A DNA stretch of 64,000 nucleotides from Janthinobacterium lividum (GTDB lineage: Bacteria > Pseudomonadota > Gammaproteobacteria > Burkholderiales > Burkholderiaceae_D): positions 62,001 to 126,000 of the forward strand of contig NZ_JAAOLY010000014.1 of NCBI RefSeq assembly GCF_011601275.1, written 5' to 3'. The notes under the pieces are model-generated. The model searched no databases and was not told where the DNA came from. It worked only from the letters and a program-made list of their open reading frames with translations. This document shows, one piece after another, positions 9,091 through 18,604 of this stretch. Both the position numbers and the translations under genes were made by a program. Position 1 is the first letter of the stretch; each line of letters starts with the position of its first letter.

Positions 9091-11247
9091 TTACTTAAAT
9101 GTTTTGCGCGGCGACTTCGGACGCGGTGGCGCCGGCTTGCGCTCGGTCGTGCCGTCATCGAGGCTGATGCGCAGCTTCTGGCCCGAGACCACGACCGATT
9201 TCAAGTGGTCGAGGATTTCCGGCGGCATGCCTTCCGGCAGGTCCAGCACGCTGTAGTTGTCAAAGATATCGATGCGGCCGATATGCTTGGCTTCCAGGTT
9301 CGCTTCGTTGGCGATGGCGCCAACGATGTTGCTTGGCGTCACGGCGTGCTCGCGGCCCACTTCGATGCGGTAGGCCGTCACGCCCGGACGTGGACGTTCC
9401 TTCTTCGGCGCGCGCGGCGCAGGGGCTGCGTCGCCCGCGTCCGCTGGCGCATCCTTGAACGCTGGCGCCGACTTGGCGGCGAACGGCTTGCGCGGCGCTG
9501 CTGGCGCCAGATCCGGCGCGTCGCCGTCGCGGCTGATGCGCAGCTGCTGGCCCGCGACCCACACGGTTTTCAGCTGGTCCAGCAATTCTTTCGGCATGCT
9601 GTCCGGCAAGTCCAGGACGCTGTAGTCGTCATAGATTTCGATGCGGCCGATGTTTTTCGAATCGATGCCCGCTTCGTTGGCGATGGCGCCGACAATATTG
9701 CCTGGTTTCACACCATGCTGATGACCGACTTCGATGCGGAAGGTCTGCATGCCGGCGTCGGCTGGACGCTGGATGCGTTCCTTTTTCGGGAAGGCCGGGC
9801 GCTCGCCACGGTCGCTGCGCTCGTTACGGTCGAAGCGGTCGCCCCGTTCCGGACGGTCGTTGCGCTCGAAGCGATCTTGACGCACAGGACGGTCGTCTTG
9901 CCACGTGGCTTGCTCGCGCGCCTTGTTCTTGTCCAGCAGCAGAGGCGTATTGCCACGCGCCATCTTCGCCAGGGCAGCGGCGATTTCGATGGCGGGAATG
10001 TTTTGTTCGCGCTCGAAATCCTCGATCAGCGACTGGAACTGTTCCAGTTCGCCCAGGGCCAGAGTTTCGCTGATCTGTTCCTTGAACTTGGCGATACGCA
10101 CGTCGTTGACGGCCTGGATCGTCGGCAGTTCCAGCATGCCGATCGGCTGGCGGGTCGAACGTTCGATGGCTTTCAACAAGTTCTTTTCACGCGGGGTGAT
10201 GAACAGGATCGCTTCGCCGCTGCGGCCGGCGCGGCCCGTGCGGCCGATGCGGTGGGTATAGCTTTCCGGATCGTGCGGCACGTCGTAGTTGACGACGTGG
10301 CTGATGCGCTCGACGTCCAGGCCGCGGGCGGCCACGTCGGTTGCCACGAGGATGTCGATCTTGCCGTCTTTCAACTGCTGGATCGTGCGCTCGCGCTGGG
10401 CTTGCTGGATGTCGCCATTGATGGCGGCAGCCGAGAAGCCGCGGGCTTGCAGCTTGCCGGCCAGCTCTTCCGTGCCCAGCTTGGTGCGGGCGAAGATGAT
10501 CATGCCGTCAAACGCTTCCGCTTCCAGGATGCGGGTCAGCGCGTCGAGCTTGTGCATGCCCGACACCAGCCAGTAGCGTTGGCGGATGTTGTCGGCCGTG
10601 CCCGTCTTGGCGGCAACCGTCACTTCGGCCGGGTTCACCAGGTAGGTCGTGGCGATGCGCTTGATGACGGAAGGCATGGTGGCCGAGAACAGAGCCGTTT
10701 GATGGCCTTCCGGGGTTTCTTTCAAGATACGTTCGACGTCGTCGATAAAGCCCATGCGCAGCATTTCATCGGCTTCGTCGAGCACCAGGGTTTTCAGCTT
10801 GGACAGGTCGAGCGAACCCTTGTCCAGGTGATCGATGACGCGGCCTGGGGTGCCGACGATGACGTGCACGCCGCGGCGCAGGGCCGACAGCTGCGGGCCA
10901 TAGCTTTGGCCGCCGTAGATCGGCAGCACGTGGAAGCCGGGGATGTGGGCGGCGTACACCTGGAACGCTTCGGCGACCTGGATGGCCAGTTCGCGCGTCG
11001 GTGCCAGGACCAGGGCTTGGGGTGAGCTTTGTTTCAGATCGATGCGCGACAGGATCGGCAAGGCGAAGGCGGCGGTTTTACCCGTGCCCGTTTGCGCTTG
11101 GCCCAGCACGTCGCGGTTCGCGAGCAATAATGGAATCGTGGCCGCCTGGATAGGCGACGGTGTTTCGTAACCGACATCCTTGAGCGCGCGAATCAGCGGC
11201 TCGCTCAGGTTAAGGTCGGAAAATAAGGAAATTGGTGTATCAGACAT
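9091..11247 (-). CDS. DEAD-box ATP-dependent RNA helicase with two DbpA-type RNA-binding domains
   Basis: A 718-residue helicase. The core has a Q-motif (FSDLNLSEPLIRALKDVGY...SPIQ), Walker A AQTGTGKTAAF, DEAD box VLDEADEML, SAT motif, and HRIGRTGRAGRSG. It is followed by an Arg/Asp/Glu-rich linker around residues 450-490. Two copies of the DbpA/CsdA RNA-binding domain then follow, at about 500-570 and 623-700, each containing a GAIANEA segment, an IGRI strand and a YSVLDLP strand. They are separated by an Ala/Pro linker. Family members usually carry one such domain; the duplication is unusual. The likely role is ribosome assembly or mRNA remodelling, particularly in the cold (inference). ATG 11247 gives the conserved MSDTPISLFSDL start. 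Confidence 0.95.
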   Translation of the reverse strand: MSDTPISLFSDLNLSEPLIRALKDVGYETPSPIQAATIPLLLANRDVLGQAQTGTGKTAAFALPILSRIDLKQSSPQALVLAPTRELAIQVAEAFQVYAAHIPGFHVLPIYGGQSYGPQLSALRRGVHVIVGTPGRVIDHLDKGSLDLSKLKTLVLDEADEMLRMGFIDDVERILKETPEGHQTALFSATMPSVIKRIATTYLVNPAEVTVAAKTGTADNIRQRYWLVSGMHKLDALTRILEAEAFDGMIIFARTKLGTEELAGKLQARGFSAAAINGDIQQAQRERTIQQLKDGKIDILVATDVAARGLDVERISHVVNYDVPHDPESYTHRIGRTGRAGRSGEAILFITPREKNLLKAIERSTRQPIGMLELPTIQAVNDVRIAKFKEQISETLALGELEQFQSLIEDFEREQNIPAIEIAAALAKMARGNTPLLLDKNKAREQATWQDDRPVRQDRFERNDRPERGDRFDRNERSDRGERPAFPKKERIQRPADAGMQTFRIEVGHQHGVKPGNIVGAIANEAGIDSKNIGRIEIYDDYSVLDLPDSMPKELLDQLKTVWVAGQQLRISRDGDAPDLAPAAPRKPFAAKSAPAFKDAPADAGDAAPAPRAPKKERPRPGVTAYRIEVGREHAVTPSNIVGAIANEANLEAKHIGRIDIFDNYSVLDLPEGMPPEILDHLKSVVVSGQKLRISLDDGTTERKPAPPRPKSPRKTFK

Positions 11248-11447
11248 GAAATCACTCACAAGTTCGCTCGAATCGCCCAATGCGAAAGAGTGTATCCGCT
11301 AGTTTACTCTTTACTGGACCTTACCGGGTGGAACGGGGCGGCAGAACGCCATTTTTTGCGGTCTAAAACGCAGAAAAATCGGCGATCCGCACGCAATTGG
11401 TGCAAAAACCAAGCAATATTATGTGTTTTGCAATAGATTCGACTACT

Positions 11448-12329
11448 TTACAGATGCGCTTCGATATTGCTGGCCGCATCGACAGAGTGGCGCAGAAATT
11501 CCAGCAAGTCCTCGTTCAGTCTGTCCTTGTGCGTCGTCGCCAGGCCGTGCGGCGCGCCCGCGTACACGAGCAGCTTGCTGCCGATGATGAGCTCGGCAGT
11601 GCGCCGCGCCGAGGCGGCGATCGGCACGATCTGGTCGTCATCGCCATGGATCACCAGGGTCGGCACGTCGAACTTGGCCAGGTCAGCAGTAAAATCCGTC
11701 TCGGAAAATTGCTTGATGCACAGGTAGGATGCCGGCATGCCCGCCTGCATGCCTTGCCGCCAGAAACTGTCGCGCACGCCCTGCGACGGCTTTGCATCGG
11801 GCCGGTTGTAGCCATAGAAGGCCTCGCTCAAATCCTGGAAAAACTGGCTGCGATCGGCCTGCACGCCGGCGCGGATGGCGTCAAATGTGGATAGTGGCAA
11901 GCCCAGCGGGTTTTCCGTGGTTTGCAGCATCAGCGGCGGCACGGCGCCCACCAGCACGGCGCCGGCCAGGCGTTCCGTGCCGTGGCGGCCGATGTAGCGC
12001 GCCACTTCGCCGCCGCCCGTCGAGTGGCCGACGAGGGTGGCGCCCGTCAAGTCCAGTGCGGCGATCAGGGCGGCCAGGTCGTCGGCATAGGTATCCATGT
12101 CGTTGCCGTCGAACGGCTGGCTGGAGCGGCCATGGCCGCGCCGGTCGTGCGCGATGACGCGGTAGCCGCGCGAGGCCAGATAAAACATCTGGTCTTCCCA
12201 GGCGTCGGACGACAATGGCCAGCCGTGGCTGAAGACGACGGGCGGGCCGCTGCCCCAGTCCTTGTAGTGGATCAATGTGCCGTCGGCGGCACGCAGGGTA
12301 TTGCTCGATTGCAAGTCAATGGCAGTCAT
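11448..12329 (-). CDS. alpha/beta hydrolase, non-haem chloroperoxidase type
   Basis: A 293-residue single-domain alpha/beta hydrolase. The oxyanion region is [15 protein letters not shown], the nucleophile elbow GHSTGGGE (Ser), the acid in [11 protein letters not shown], and the histidine near GAPHGL. The HGWP and GHSTGG pairing is typical of cofactor-free bromo/chloroperoxidases and related esterases. The physiological substrate is unknown; many such enzymes are esterases with incidental perhydrolase activity. AAGGAG lies upstream of ATG 12329. It is divergent from the M28 peptidase gene with about 135 bases between the starts. Confidence 0.9.
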   Translation of the reverse strand: MTAIDLQSSNTLRAADGTLIHYKDWGSGPPVVFSHGWPLSSDAWEDQMFYLASRGYRVIAHDRRGHGRSSQPFDGNDMDTYADDLAALIAALDLTGATLVGHSTGGGEVARYIGRHGTERLAGAVLVGAVPPLMLQTTENPLGLPLSTFDAIRAGVQADRSQFFQDLSEAFYGYNRPDAKPSQGVRDSFWRQGMQAGMPASYLCIKQFSETDFTADLAKFDVPTLVIHGDDDQIVPIAASARRTAELIIGSKLLVYAGAPHGLATTHKDRLNEDLLEFLRHSVDAASNIEAHL

Positions 12330-12464
12330 GGAACGCTCCTTGTCGGTGGACCAGCAGCCATTGTGGCCGCAATCGGCTTGTGCGCGCCGCGCGCTACGCC
12401 AAGGCATTGCGGTAGAGTAAGATTGTCGCTGCTTTGCTTTCCCGTATTCACTTTTGGAGTTGTC

Positions 12465-14081
12465 ATGCGCTTTCCCATCGTCCTCGCCGCCAGTCTGTTC
12501 AGCACGGCCGCCATCGCCCAACCGCTCGTTGCCGAAGCGCCCCTGCGCGCCCACCTGTCCTTCCTGGCCGACGATTTACTGGAAGGACGCGGCACGGGCC
12601 AGCGCGGCGGCGACTTGGCCGTGCGCTACCTGGAAACGCAGGCGGCCGTGGCCGGCCTGCAACCGTTGAAGGATGGCAGCTATCGCCAGGCGCTGACCAT
12701 CGTCGGCAGCAAGGCCTTGCCATCGAGCAAAGTCACGTTCAGCGCGGGCGGCAAGACCTTGTCGCCCGCCTTCGGCAAGGACATCGTCTTTGGCGCGGCG
12801 AATGGCCAGCAGAAAGTGGCGTTCGATGCGCCCGTCGTGTTCGCCGGCTACGGCATCCGCGCGCCAGAAGAAAACTGGGACGATTTCAAGGGAGTTGATT
12901 TAAAAGGAAAACTTGTCATCATGATGGTCAACGACCCGCAGCCCACAAGCACCGAGCCGAACCGCTTTGCCGGCAAGTCGCTCACGTATTACGGCCGCTG
13001 GGTCTACAAGTACGAGGAAGCGCTGCGCCAGGGCGCCGCCGGCGTGCTGCTGATCCACACCACCGAGTCCGCTTCCTACCCATGGTCGGTGCCGGCCAAC
13101 GGCTTCGGCCACGAGCGCTTCAGCCTGGCAGGCGCGGGCAATGCGATGGAAGGCTGGCTGCAGGAAGACATGGCGCGCGCCCTGTTCCAGCAAGCCGGAC
13201 AGGACCTGGATACCTTGCGCGCGCAGGCCGAAACGCGTGCATTCCGCCCTGTGGCGCTGGACGCCACGGTCAAGGTACAGCTCGACAGCCAGGTGCGCAG
13301 CATCGAGCAGTTCAACGTGGCCGGCATCGTGCCGGGCACGGACCCGAAGCTGAAGGATGAGGCCGTGATCTATTCCGCGCACTGGGATCACCTGGGCAAG
13401 GATGACGACGGCAGCCAACGCGCCGGGCAAAGCGACCATATCTACAACGGCGCCATCGACAACGCCTCGGGCGCGGCGGCCCTGCTGGCCATGGCGCAAG
13501 TGGCCGTGAAACAGCCGGCGCGCCGCACGCAGATCTTCCTGTGGCCGGCAGGCGAGGAAACGGGCATGCTGGGCAGCACGGCCTACACGCGCGCGCCATT
13601 ATGGCCGCTGGCCAAGACGGCCGCCGACCTGAACCTCGACAGCATGAACTTCGTTGGCAAGACGCACGACATCGGCGTGGCCGGCGCCGAGCGCAGCAGC
13701 CTGTATGCGAGCGCCGCCAAGGTCGCCAAGCGCATGGGCCTGCGCCTGGCGCCCACCATTCCCGACCTGTCCGGCGCCTTCTACCGGGCCGACCATTTCG
13801 CGTTTGCCAAGGCCGGCGTACCCGCCTTCAACGTGGGCTCGGCCGTGTTTTCCGGCGATGGCTCGTTCGACTTCGTCAAGGAGCCGAAAGCATCGGGCGA
13901 GCGCCTGGTGGCGTTCAAGAAGGACTACCATCAGGTCACCGATGAGTACAACCCGTCGTGGGATCTGTCCGGCATGGTGCAGCAGGCGCAATTTACATTG
14001 AACCTGGGCTATGAAGTGGCCAACGACAAGAATTTGCCAGTGTGGAACAAGGGCGAAGCGTTTGGGAAGGTCAAGCGCTAG
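12465..14081 (+). CDS. exported M28 family metallopeptidase with PA domain
   Basis: A 538-residue protein with a signal peptide ([17 protein letters not shown]). A PA (protease-associated) insert occupies roughly residues 130-300, around [15 protein letters not shown] and GAAGVLLIH. The zinc aminopeptidase domain follows, with metal and catalytic residues in SAHWDHLG (His, Asp), GAIDNASGA (Asp), [10 protein letters not shown] (Glu-Glu) and the late YHQVTDEY histidine. It is expected to release N-terminal amino acids from peptides in the periplasm or outside the cell. TGGAG precedes ATG 12465. A strong terminator follows nine bases after the stop. Confidence 0.93.
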   Translation: MRFPIVLAASLFSTAAIAQPLVAEAPLRAHLSFLADDLLEGRGTGQRGGDLAVRYLETQAAVAGLQPLKDGSYRQALTIVGSKALPSSKVTFSAGGKTLSPAFGKDIVFGAANGQQKVAFDAPVVFAGYGIRAPEENWDDFKGVDLKGKLVIMMVNDPQPTSTEPNRFAGKSLTYYGRWVYKYEEALRQGAAGVLLIHTTESASYPWSVPANGFGHERFSLAGAGNAMEGWLQEDMARALFQQAGQDLDTLRAQAETRAFRPVALDATVKVQLDSQVRSIEQFNVAGIVPGTDPKLKDEAVIYSAHWDHLGKDDDGSQRAGQSDHIYNGAIDNASGAAALLAMAQVAVKQPARRTQIFLWPAGEETGMLGSTAYTRAPLWPLAKTAADLNLDSMNFVGKTHDIGVAGAERSSLYASAAKVAKRMGLRLAPTIPDLSGAFYRADHFAFAKAGVPAFNVGSAVFSGDGSFDFVKEPKASGERLVAFKKDYHQVTDEYNPSWDLSGMVQQAQFTLNLGYEVANDKNLPVWNKGEAFGKVKR

Positions 14082-14090
14082 GCATCATGA

Positions 14091-14117
14091 AAAACACCGG
14101 CTTGTGCCGGTGTTTTT
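14091..14117. terminator. intrinsic terminator after the M28 peptidase gene
   Basis: Arms AAAACACCGGC (14091-14101) and GCCGGTGTTTT (14106-14116) are fully complementary around a TTGT loop and are followed by further T. The A-run on the other side makes it usable in both directions. Confidence 0.88.
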
Positions 14118-14140
14118 ACAAGCGTGCTAACCACAATGCC

Positions 14141-14215
14141 GTAGGTCGGATTAGCGGCGCAGCCGCGTAATGCGACAACATTGTTAGCGCCGTAGGGAAT
14201 GCCGGATTGCGCAGC
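14141..14215. repeat. REP-like palindromic element with a degenerate second copy
   Basis: GTCGGATTAGCGGC (14145-14158) pairs with GCCGCGTAATGCGAC (14162-14176). It is followed by the shared spacer AACATTGTTAGCGCC and a degraded copy ending GCCGGATTGCGC. It sits immediately downstream of the M28 terminator, between convergent genes, and belongs to the family at 2451, 26654 and 36544. Confidence 0.7.
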
Positions 14216-14216
14216 T

Positions 14217-14633
14217 TCAGATTGCCATGATGCGTTTCAGGTCGACGAACGCGGTTTCATACAGATGCTGAAACGCGCCGACCATGACCTCTTCCACGCC
14301 TTCGGCCGCGTCGAACTCGCTCGACCATTGCGCCACGCACTCGTTCGCGCCCGGCTCGCCCGTGACGCGCAGGGTGGAACGGTAGTTCTTGACGGGGATC
14401 GGGCCCGAGACGATGGTGTAGCTGTAGCTCTTGTCCGCTTCGCTGTAGCTTTGCAGGCGTTCGGCGATGATGGCGCCATCCGTGGTTTTCAGGCGGCGCA
14501 CGCGGCCGCCGTGCTCGGACAGGCTGGTCTTGATCGAGCTCGACCATTCAGCCAGCGACTGGAAGCCGCCGATAAAATCCCACACGCGTTCGGCGCTTGC
14601 CGCCAATGTTACAGAAACAATTACTTGGGCCAT
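14217..14633 (-). CDS. SRPBCC (START-like) family protein
   Basis: A 138-residue single-domain protein of the polyketide cyclase/dehydrase SRPBCC superfamily. It opens with AQVIVSVTLAASAERVWDFIGGFQSLAEW, the typical first strand and helix, and ends with the long C-terminal helix EVMVGAFQHLYETAFVDLKRI. The fold makes a deep hydrophobic pocket; the ligand is unknown. It has its own promoter region of about 140 bases, upstream of the dienelactone hydrolase end. No operon partner is evident. Confidence 0.85.
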   Translation of the reverse strand: MAQVIVSVTLAASAERVWDFIGGFQSLAEWSSSIKTSLSEHGGRVRRLKTTDGAIIAERLQSYSEADKSYSYTIVSGPIPVKNYRSTLRVTGEPGANECVAQWSSEFDAAEGVEEVMVGAFQHLYETAFVDLKRIMAI

Positions 14634-14773
14634 CTTTAATTCGGTTCCTCATCCAGGTTTGCCGGGCGCCGTGCCCGGCCGGCCGGAGTTGCCCGGCACA
14701 GCCGCTATTTTAACGCCCATGCAGCGTTGCTGCTGGGCGGAAAATAACGGCTGGTCAGCCCGGCGAGGCAGCC

Positions 14774-15472
14774 TTACAGGTTTTCCGCGAGGAAAATCAA
14801 GGAATTGCCATGCGCCTGGGCGGCGGCGCGCTGCTGATAGCTGTCGCGGTGGGTGCAATTGAAACCGTGCTCGGCGCCCGGGTAGATATGGATTTCCACG
14901 TCTTGACGGTCTTCGAAACGCTCGGCGATCTTTTGCACGGCTTCCGGCGGGATGTGGCTGTCCTGGCCGCCGAAATGCATGAGCAGCGGTACCTTGATCC
15001 GGTCGGCCAGGTCCAGCTTGTTCTGGATACCGCCGCCGTAATAGGCGATGGCTGCATCAACCAGGCCGGCCGCGGCTGCCTGGTACGACAACCGGCCGCC
15101 GAAGCAATAGCCGACCGAAGCGAGCTTGCCCGTCACTTCCGGACGCGCGCGCAGGGCGGCGACGGTGGCGGCGATATCGGCGTCGGCCTGCGGATTGTCG
15201 GTCGCCTGCATCAGTTCGACGGCGCGCTTCCAGCCGTCCGCGTCATAGCCCAGTTCGATGTGCGCGCCGGCGCGCCAGAACAGGTCGGGCACCAGTACCA
15301 CGTAGCCATCGGCCGCGTACTGGTCGGCCACGGCGCGGATGTGCTCGTTGACGCCGAAAATTTCCTGCAACAGGATGATGGCGGGGCCCTTGCCCACATG
15401 CGGCACGGCCAGGTAGGCCTGGAAGCTGCCGTCCGGGCCGGCGATATCGATCCACTGCGAAGTTGTGCTCAT
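14774..15472 (-). CDS. dienelactone hydrolase family protein
   Basis: A 232-residue alpha/beta hydrolase of DLH type. The nucleophile is a cysteine, Cys123, in SVGYCFGGR. The acid follows in HFGGQDSHIPPE and the histidine in PGAEHGFNC, matching the Cys-Asp-His triad of carboxymethylenebutenolidase. LLQEIFGVNEHIR is the usual N-terminal signature. No other aromatic-catabolism genes are nearby, so the true substrate is open. The start at ATG 15472 has TGGAG six bases away; an upstream extension to 15511 lacks such a site. Confidence 0.92.
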   Translation of the reverse strand: MSTTSQWIDIAGPDGSFQAYLAVPHVGKGPAIILLQEIFGVNEHIRAVADQYAADGYVVLVPDLFWRAGAHIELGYDADGWKRAVELMQATDNPQADADIAATVAALRARPEVTGKLASVGYCFGGRLSYQAAAAGLVDAAIAYYGGGIQNKLDLADRIKVPLLMHFGGQDSHIPPEAVQKIAERFEDRQDVEIHIYPGAEHGFNCTHRDSYQQRAAAQAHGNSLIFLAENL

Positions 15473-15558
15473 AGAAACTCCAGTCTGAGGTTGGGGGAAT
15501 GCCACAGCCACGCATGTTACTGGTTTTTCGCGCTCCTTGCCCCCGCCCTTGGCCCAGG

Positions 15559-18489
15559 CTAATACATCTCGCGCAGGTAAATCACGGGGCCCGACTTGAA
15601 GACGCCAAAGACGACGGTGCCGGTCGTACTGGGCAAGTACGACAGGCCGAGCACGGAAACGTCCACGCTGCCGGACTTGCCGACGCCGGGCGCCGCCAGG
15701 GTCAGCCGTCTATTCGGCGGCAAGATGCCATTGTTGACGGTATAAGTGCCGTCGGCCAGCTTGAAATCCGTGCACACCAGTGTTTTCTTGCAATTGGCAA
15801 ACACTACCTGGGTGTTGCTGAACGCGCTGATGCTGTCCAGCAGACTCGTCACCCAGGTCTTGCCATCCCAGTACTGCGCCTGCACCGCCAGGCGCACGGG
15901 ATAGCGCTCGGAACCATAGTCATGCGGCACCATCAGGCGGCCCGTGAGCACAGTCAGCTGCGCGTCAATGCCATCAGGCGACGCCGAGCTCACATTACCG
16001 GCAGCCGGATAGCCATACGTCGCGCGCAGCAGTACATTCGTCGGCGATGCCAGCGCTTTCAGCTCTTTGGGCACGGCATAGGCGGCGGGAAAGCTGTAGG
16101 CGATGGTGCGCGTTGCAACGCCCTCCTTGAACCTGGTGACAGGTACGCCCGTCACGGCGGCAGGCACTGTTTCCCCATCCGTCAGCGTACTGCCGGACGG
16201 ATCCGTCGGTGGATAGCTGTTCTTCACCGTGGCCGCGTCATAGGGAACCAGCGACACTTGCGTTTTGTTGATATCGCCATTCCTGGCGTCGAAGTTCTTC
16301 GTCTCCTTGGCAGCAGCGTTCCGGGCGCGGATGGTCAGGTCAAAAGGCTGGCGCGAATACACGGCACGGTTGCCGGCGCACACAAGCGGCCCGCCGCACG
16401 GGAAAGGCAACGGCATCTTCACGCCCCCCCCGATGTCCACTTCCTTGATGACCAGTTCCGTCACGAAGTGATGCGGGTAAAAGAGCACGGCATCGCTGGT
16501 ACCCGACGACGTCAAGGTGCTGTCCAGGTAACCTTTTTGCAGCGCGGCCGTGAAATTGATCTTGCCCACTTCAGGCCAGACCAGCGGCGGCGCCTCGATG
16601 GCGCCCCCTTTTTTCACGAAGTCGAGATCGCCGCCGACTTCCGGGTTGATTACGCCTGTGTAGTCCGGCGCCAGCAGGATACGATCGAGCACGACTTTTT
16701 GCACAGCGATACTGCTTTCGTTGCCAAAGTTCTTCGTCACGGCGCCGGCCGCATTGACGGCCGATAATGTGATGGTCGCACCGGGCGTCAAGGGTGCCGC
16801 AGGCAGGCCCGCGCGCTGCGTCGGCGCCAGCTTCGTAAACAGGAATTGCTTCGGCGCCACGATGACCGTGCCGCTGCCGCTCATGTCCAAACCTTTGTCG
16901 CTGCCGCTGTCCGGCTTGTAGGAGGCTGCCAGGAGCAGCGCTCCCGCATCCGCATACAGCATGTTCGGCCTGGCCACGCCATCGGCGCCGAAAGTCACAA
17001 TCACTTTGGTACTCAGCGCGGCACAACTGCTCTGGTCGCTGCCAGCCAGGGCAACATAACTATTTTTGCCGCTGTCAAAAAGGCGCGCAGGTAATGTCCC
17101 CTTATCCGGGTTGCTGTACGCACAAGTCAGGTTCAACTCCTTGTTCTGGCCGGCGAACATGGGCACGCAAACGTCCTTATTGCCGGACGAAGTCTGCAAG
17201 GCGCTGATTTCCAGTACGGCCGCGTCCTCAGCGTAGCGCGGAATGCCGCTCACCTGGAAGCCGCTGGCAAGGAAGCTGATCTGGCAATTGCTCGTGCTGC
17301 CGCCGCTCTTGCACACCAGCGCCCCCGTCGTGGCGGGCGTGCTGACCAGGCCGAGGGGGGCGATGCCCACCGTGGTCTGGCGCACAGTGACATTGGCATT
17401 GACGCCGCTAGTATCGATCTGCGTCGGCACGCCGCCCGGGCTGACGGTGACGCTGGCGCCACTCTTGTAGAGCGCACTGCAGCTGGCATCGGCGCAGGCA
17501 GTCACCTTCACCGTGGGCGTCTGGCAAGTAAGCGCCGTCAGCGGGTGCTCGATCTGGAAATGGTGCAATCCGCTCGGCGTACCGGGTCCGCACTTCGGCC
17601 CCATCGGTTCATTGAAGGCCCAGCCGCTGTTATTCGTCACGCAGCTGCACGGATTGGACGGCGTATAGGTTTTGCAAGTGATGGTTTGCTGCACCCGGCC
17701 CTGCCAGCCCAGAGTGATGTGGCCGACCTTGGCGTTGCCCGTGATATAGGCATTGGACGAGTCGAGCGTCACCTCGCCGGCATCCACGTTGCCCTTGATG
17801 CCATTGCCGGAGGCGATCGACAAGGAATTACTGGCCTCCACGTCGCCCGTGACGAGCAGGCCGGACGCCTTCAGGTCGATCGTCGGCGATTTCAGGTTGC
17901 CCGTCACCTGGCTGCCCGAACCGATGGTCAGCGAGGTGGTCGCCGTGATATCGCCCTGGATGCGGGTATTGGCGGCCAGGATATTGACGACGCTACCGCT
18001 GATCGGCCCGTTGATGACCGAACCCGAGGCGATTTCCACCTGGCCCTTGGCGCTGATCTTGCCCGTCACCGTCACGTTGTTCGAGCCCATCTTGATGGTC
18101 GTGGCGGAAATATTCGCCGTGATCGTCTGTTCCTGCGCGCCCATGAGGAAAGTGCCGCCTTCGGCGCTCAAGCTTCCCCCCGTCACCTTCAGATTGGCCG
18201 GTTTGATGTCCTTGATGTCGAGACTGCCCTTGACCGTCAGCGCGGCGTTGCCGCTCATCGTCAATCCCTGGTTATAGCTCATCGACAAGGAACTGTTCAC
18301 CGTCACGCCGTTCCCGCTGGCAATGATGATGACGTCCGTGTCGGCCAGGTTGAGCGAAGCGCAAGTGTACAGATTGCCCACGCGGGAACAGTTGTCCACA
18401 TCGCCGCCATTGAAGTTGAGCGTGACCGCGTGGGCAAGGGATGAGCCCAGCAACAATGTCAGGGCGGTAAAAAAGTGGAGTAAGCGCAC
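15559..18489 (-). CDS. large secreted MshQ-like protein (bactofilin-like repeats plus DUF6701)
   Basis: A 976-residue protein with a signal peptide (LLHFFTALTLLLGSSLAHA). Residues about 40-265 are a long run of short beta repeats (patterns such as VTGNLKSPTIDLKASG and ITGNAKVGHITLG) resembling bactofilin or polymer-forming solenoids. A Cys-rich link then leads into a C-terminal half that matches the DUF6701 region of the MSHA pilus protein MshQ. This includes the closing GVFKSGPVIYLREMY, characteristic of the family. MshQ belongs to a type IV pilus locus, but no other msh genes are here, so this is an orphan. The start codon is GTG at 18489, with no strong ribosome site. Presumed cell-surface or secreted adhesin-like role (inference). 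Confidence 0.85.
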   Translation of the reverse strand: MRLLHFFTALTLLLGSSLAHAVTLNFNGGDVDNCSRVGNLYTCASLNLADTDVIIIASGNGVTVNSSLSMSYNQGLTMSGNAALTVKGSLDIKDIKPANLKVTGGSLSAEGGTFLMGAQEQTITANISATTIKMGSNNVTVTGKISAKGQVEIASGSVINGPISGSVVNILAANTRIQGDITATTSLTIGSGSQVTGNLKSPTIDLKASGLLVTGDVEASNSLSIASGNGIKGNVDAGEVTLDSSNAYITGNAKVGHITLGWQGRVQQTITCKTYTPSNPCSCVTNNSGWAFNEPMGPKCGPGTPSGLHHFQIEHPLTALTCQTPTVKVTACADASCSALYKSGASVTVSPGGVPTQIDTSGVNANVTVRQTTVGIAPLGLVSTPATTGALVCKSGGSTSNCQISFLASGFQVSGIPRYAEDAAVLEISALQTSSGNKDVCVPMFAGQNKELNLTCAYSNPDKGTLPARLFDSGKNSYVALAGSDQSSCAALSTKVIVTFGADGVARPNMLYADAGALLLAASYKPDSGSDKGLDMSGSGTVIVAPKQFLFTKLAPTQRAGLPAAPLTPGATITLSAVNAAGAVTKNFGNESSIAVQKVVLDRILLAPDYTGVINPEVGGDLDFVKKGGAIEAPPLVWPEVGKINFTAALQKGYLDSTLTSSGTSDAVLFYPHHFVTELVIKEVDIGGGVKMPLPFPCGGPLVCAGNRAVYSRQPFDLTIRARNAAAKETKNFDARNGDINKTQVSLVPYDAATVKNSYPPTDPSGSTLTDGETVPAAVTGVPVTRFKEGVATRTIAYSFPAAYAVPKELKALASPTNVLLRATYGYPAAGNVSSASPDGIDAQLTVLTGRLMVPHDYGSERYPVRLAVQAQYWDGKTWVTSLLDSISAFSNTQVVFANCKKTLVCTDFKLADGTYTVNNGILPPNRRLTLAAPGVGKSGSVDVSVLGLSYLPSTTGTVVFGVFKSGPVIYLREMY

Positions 18490-18604
18490 GATATTCAGGA
18501 ATCCGATGGGTGGGGAGCCAGCGGGCGCGCCGATTCTTTCATGCTAACCTACGCCATCGCTGTTGTTGCATTATGGCAGTATTTATCCCCCTCGCGCATA
18601 TCGC

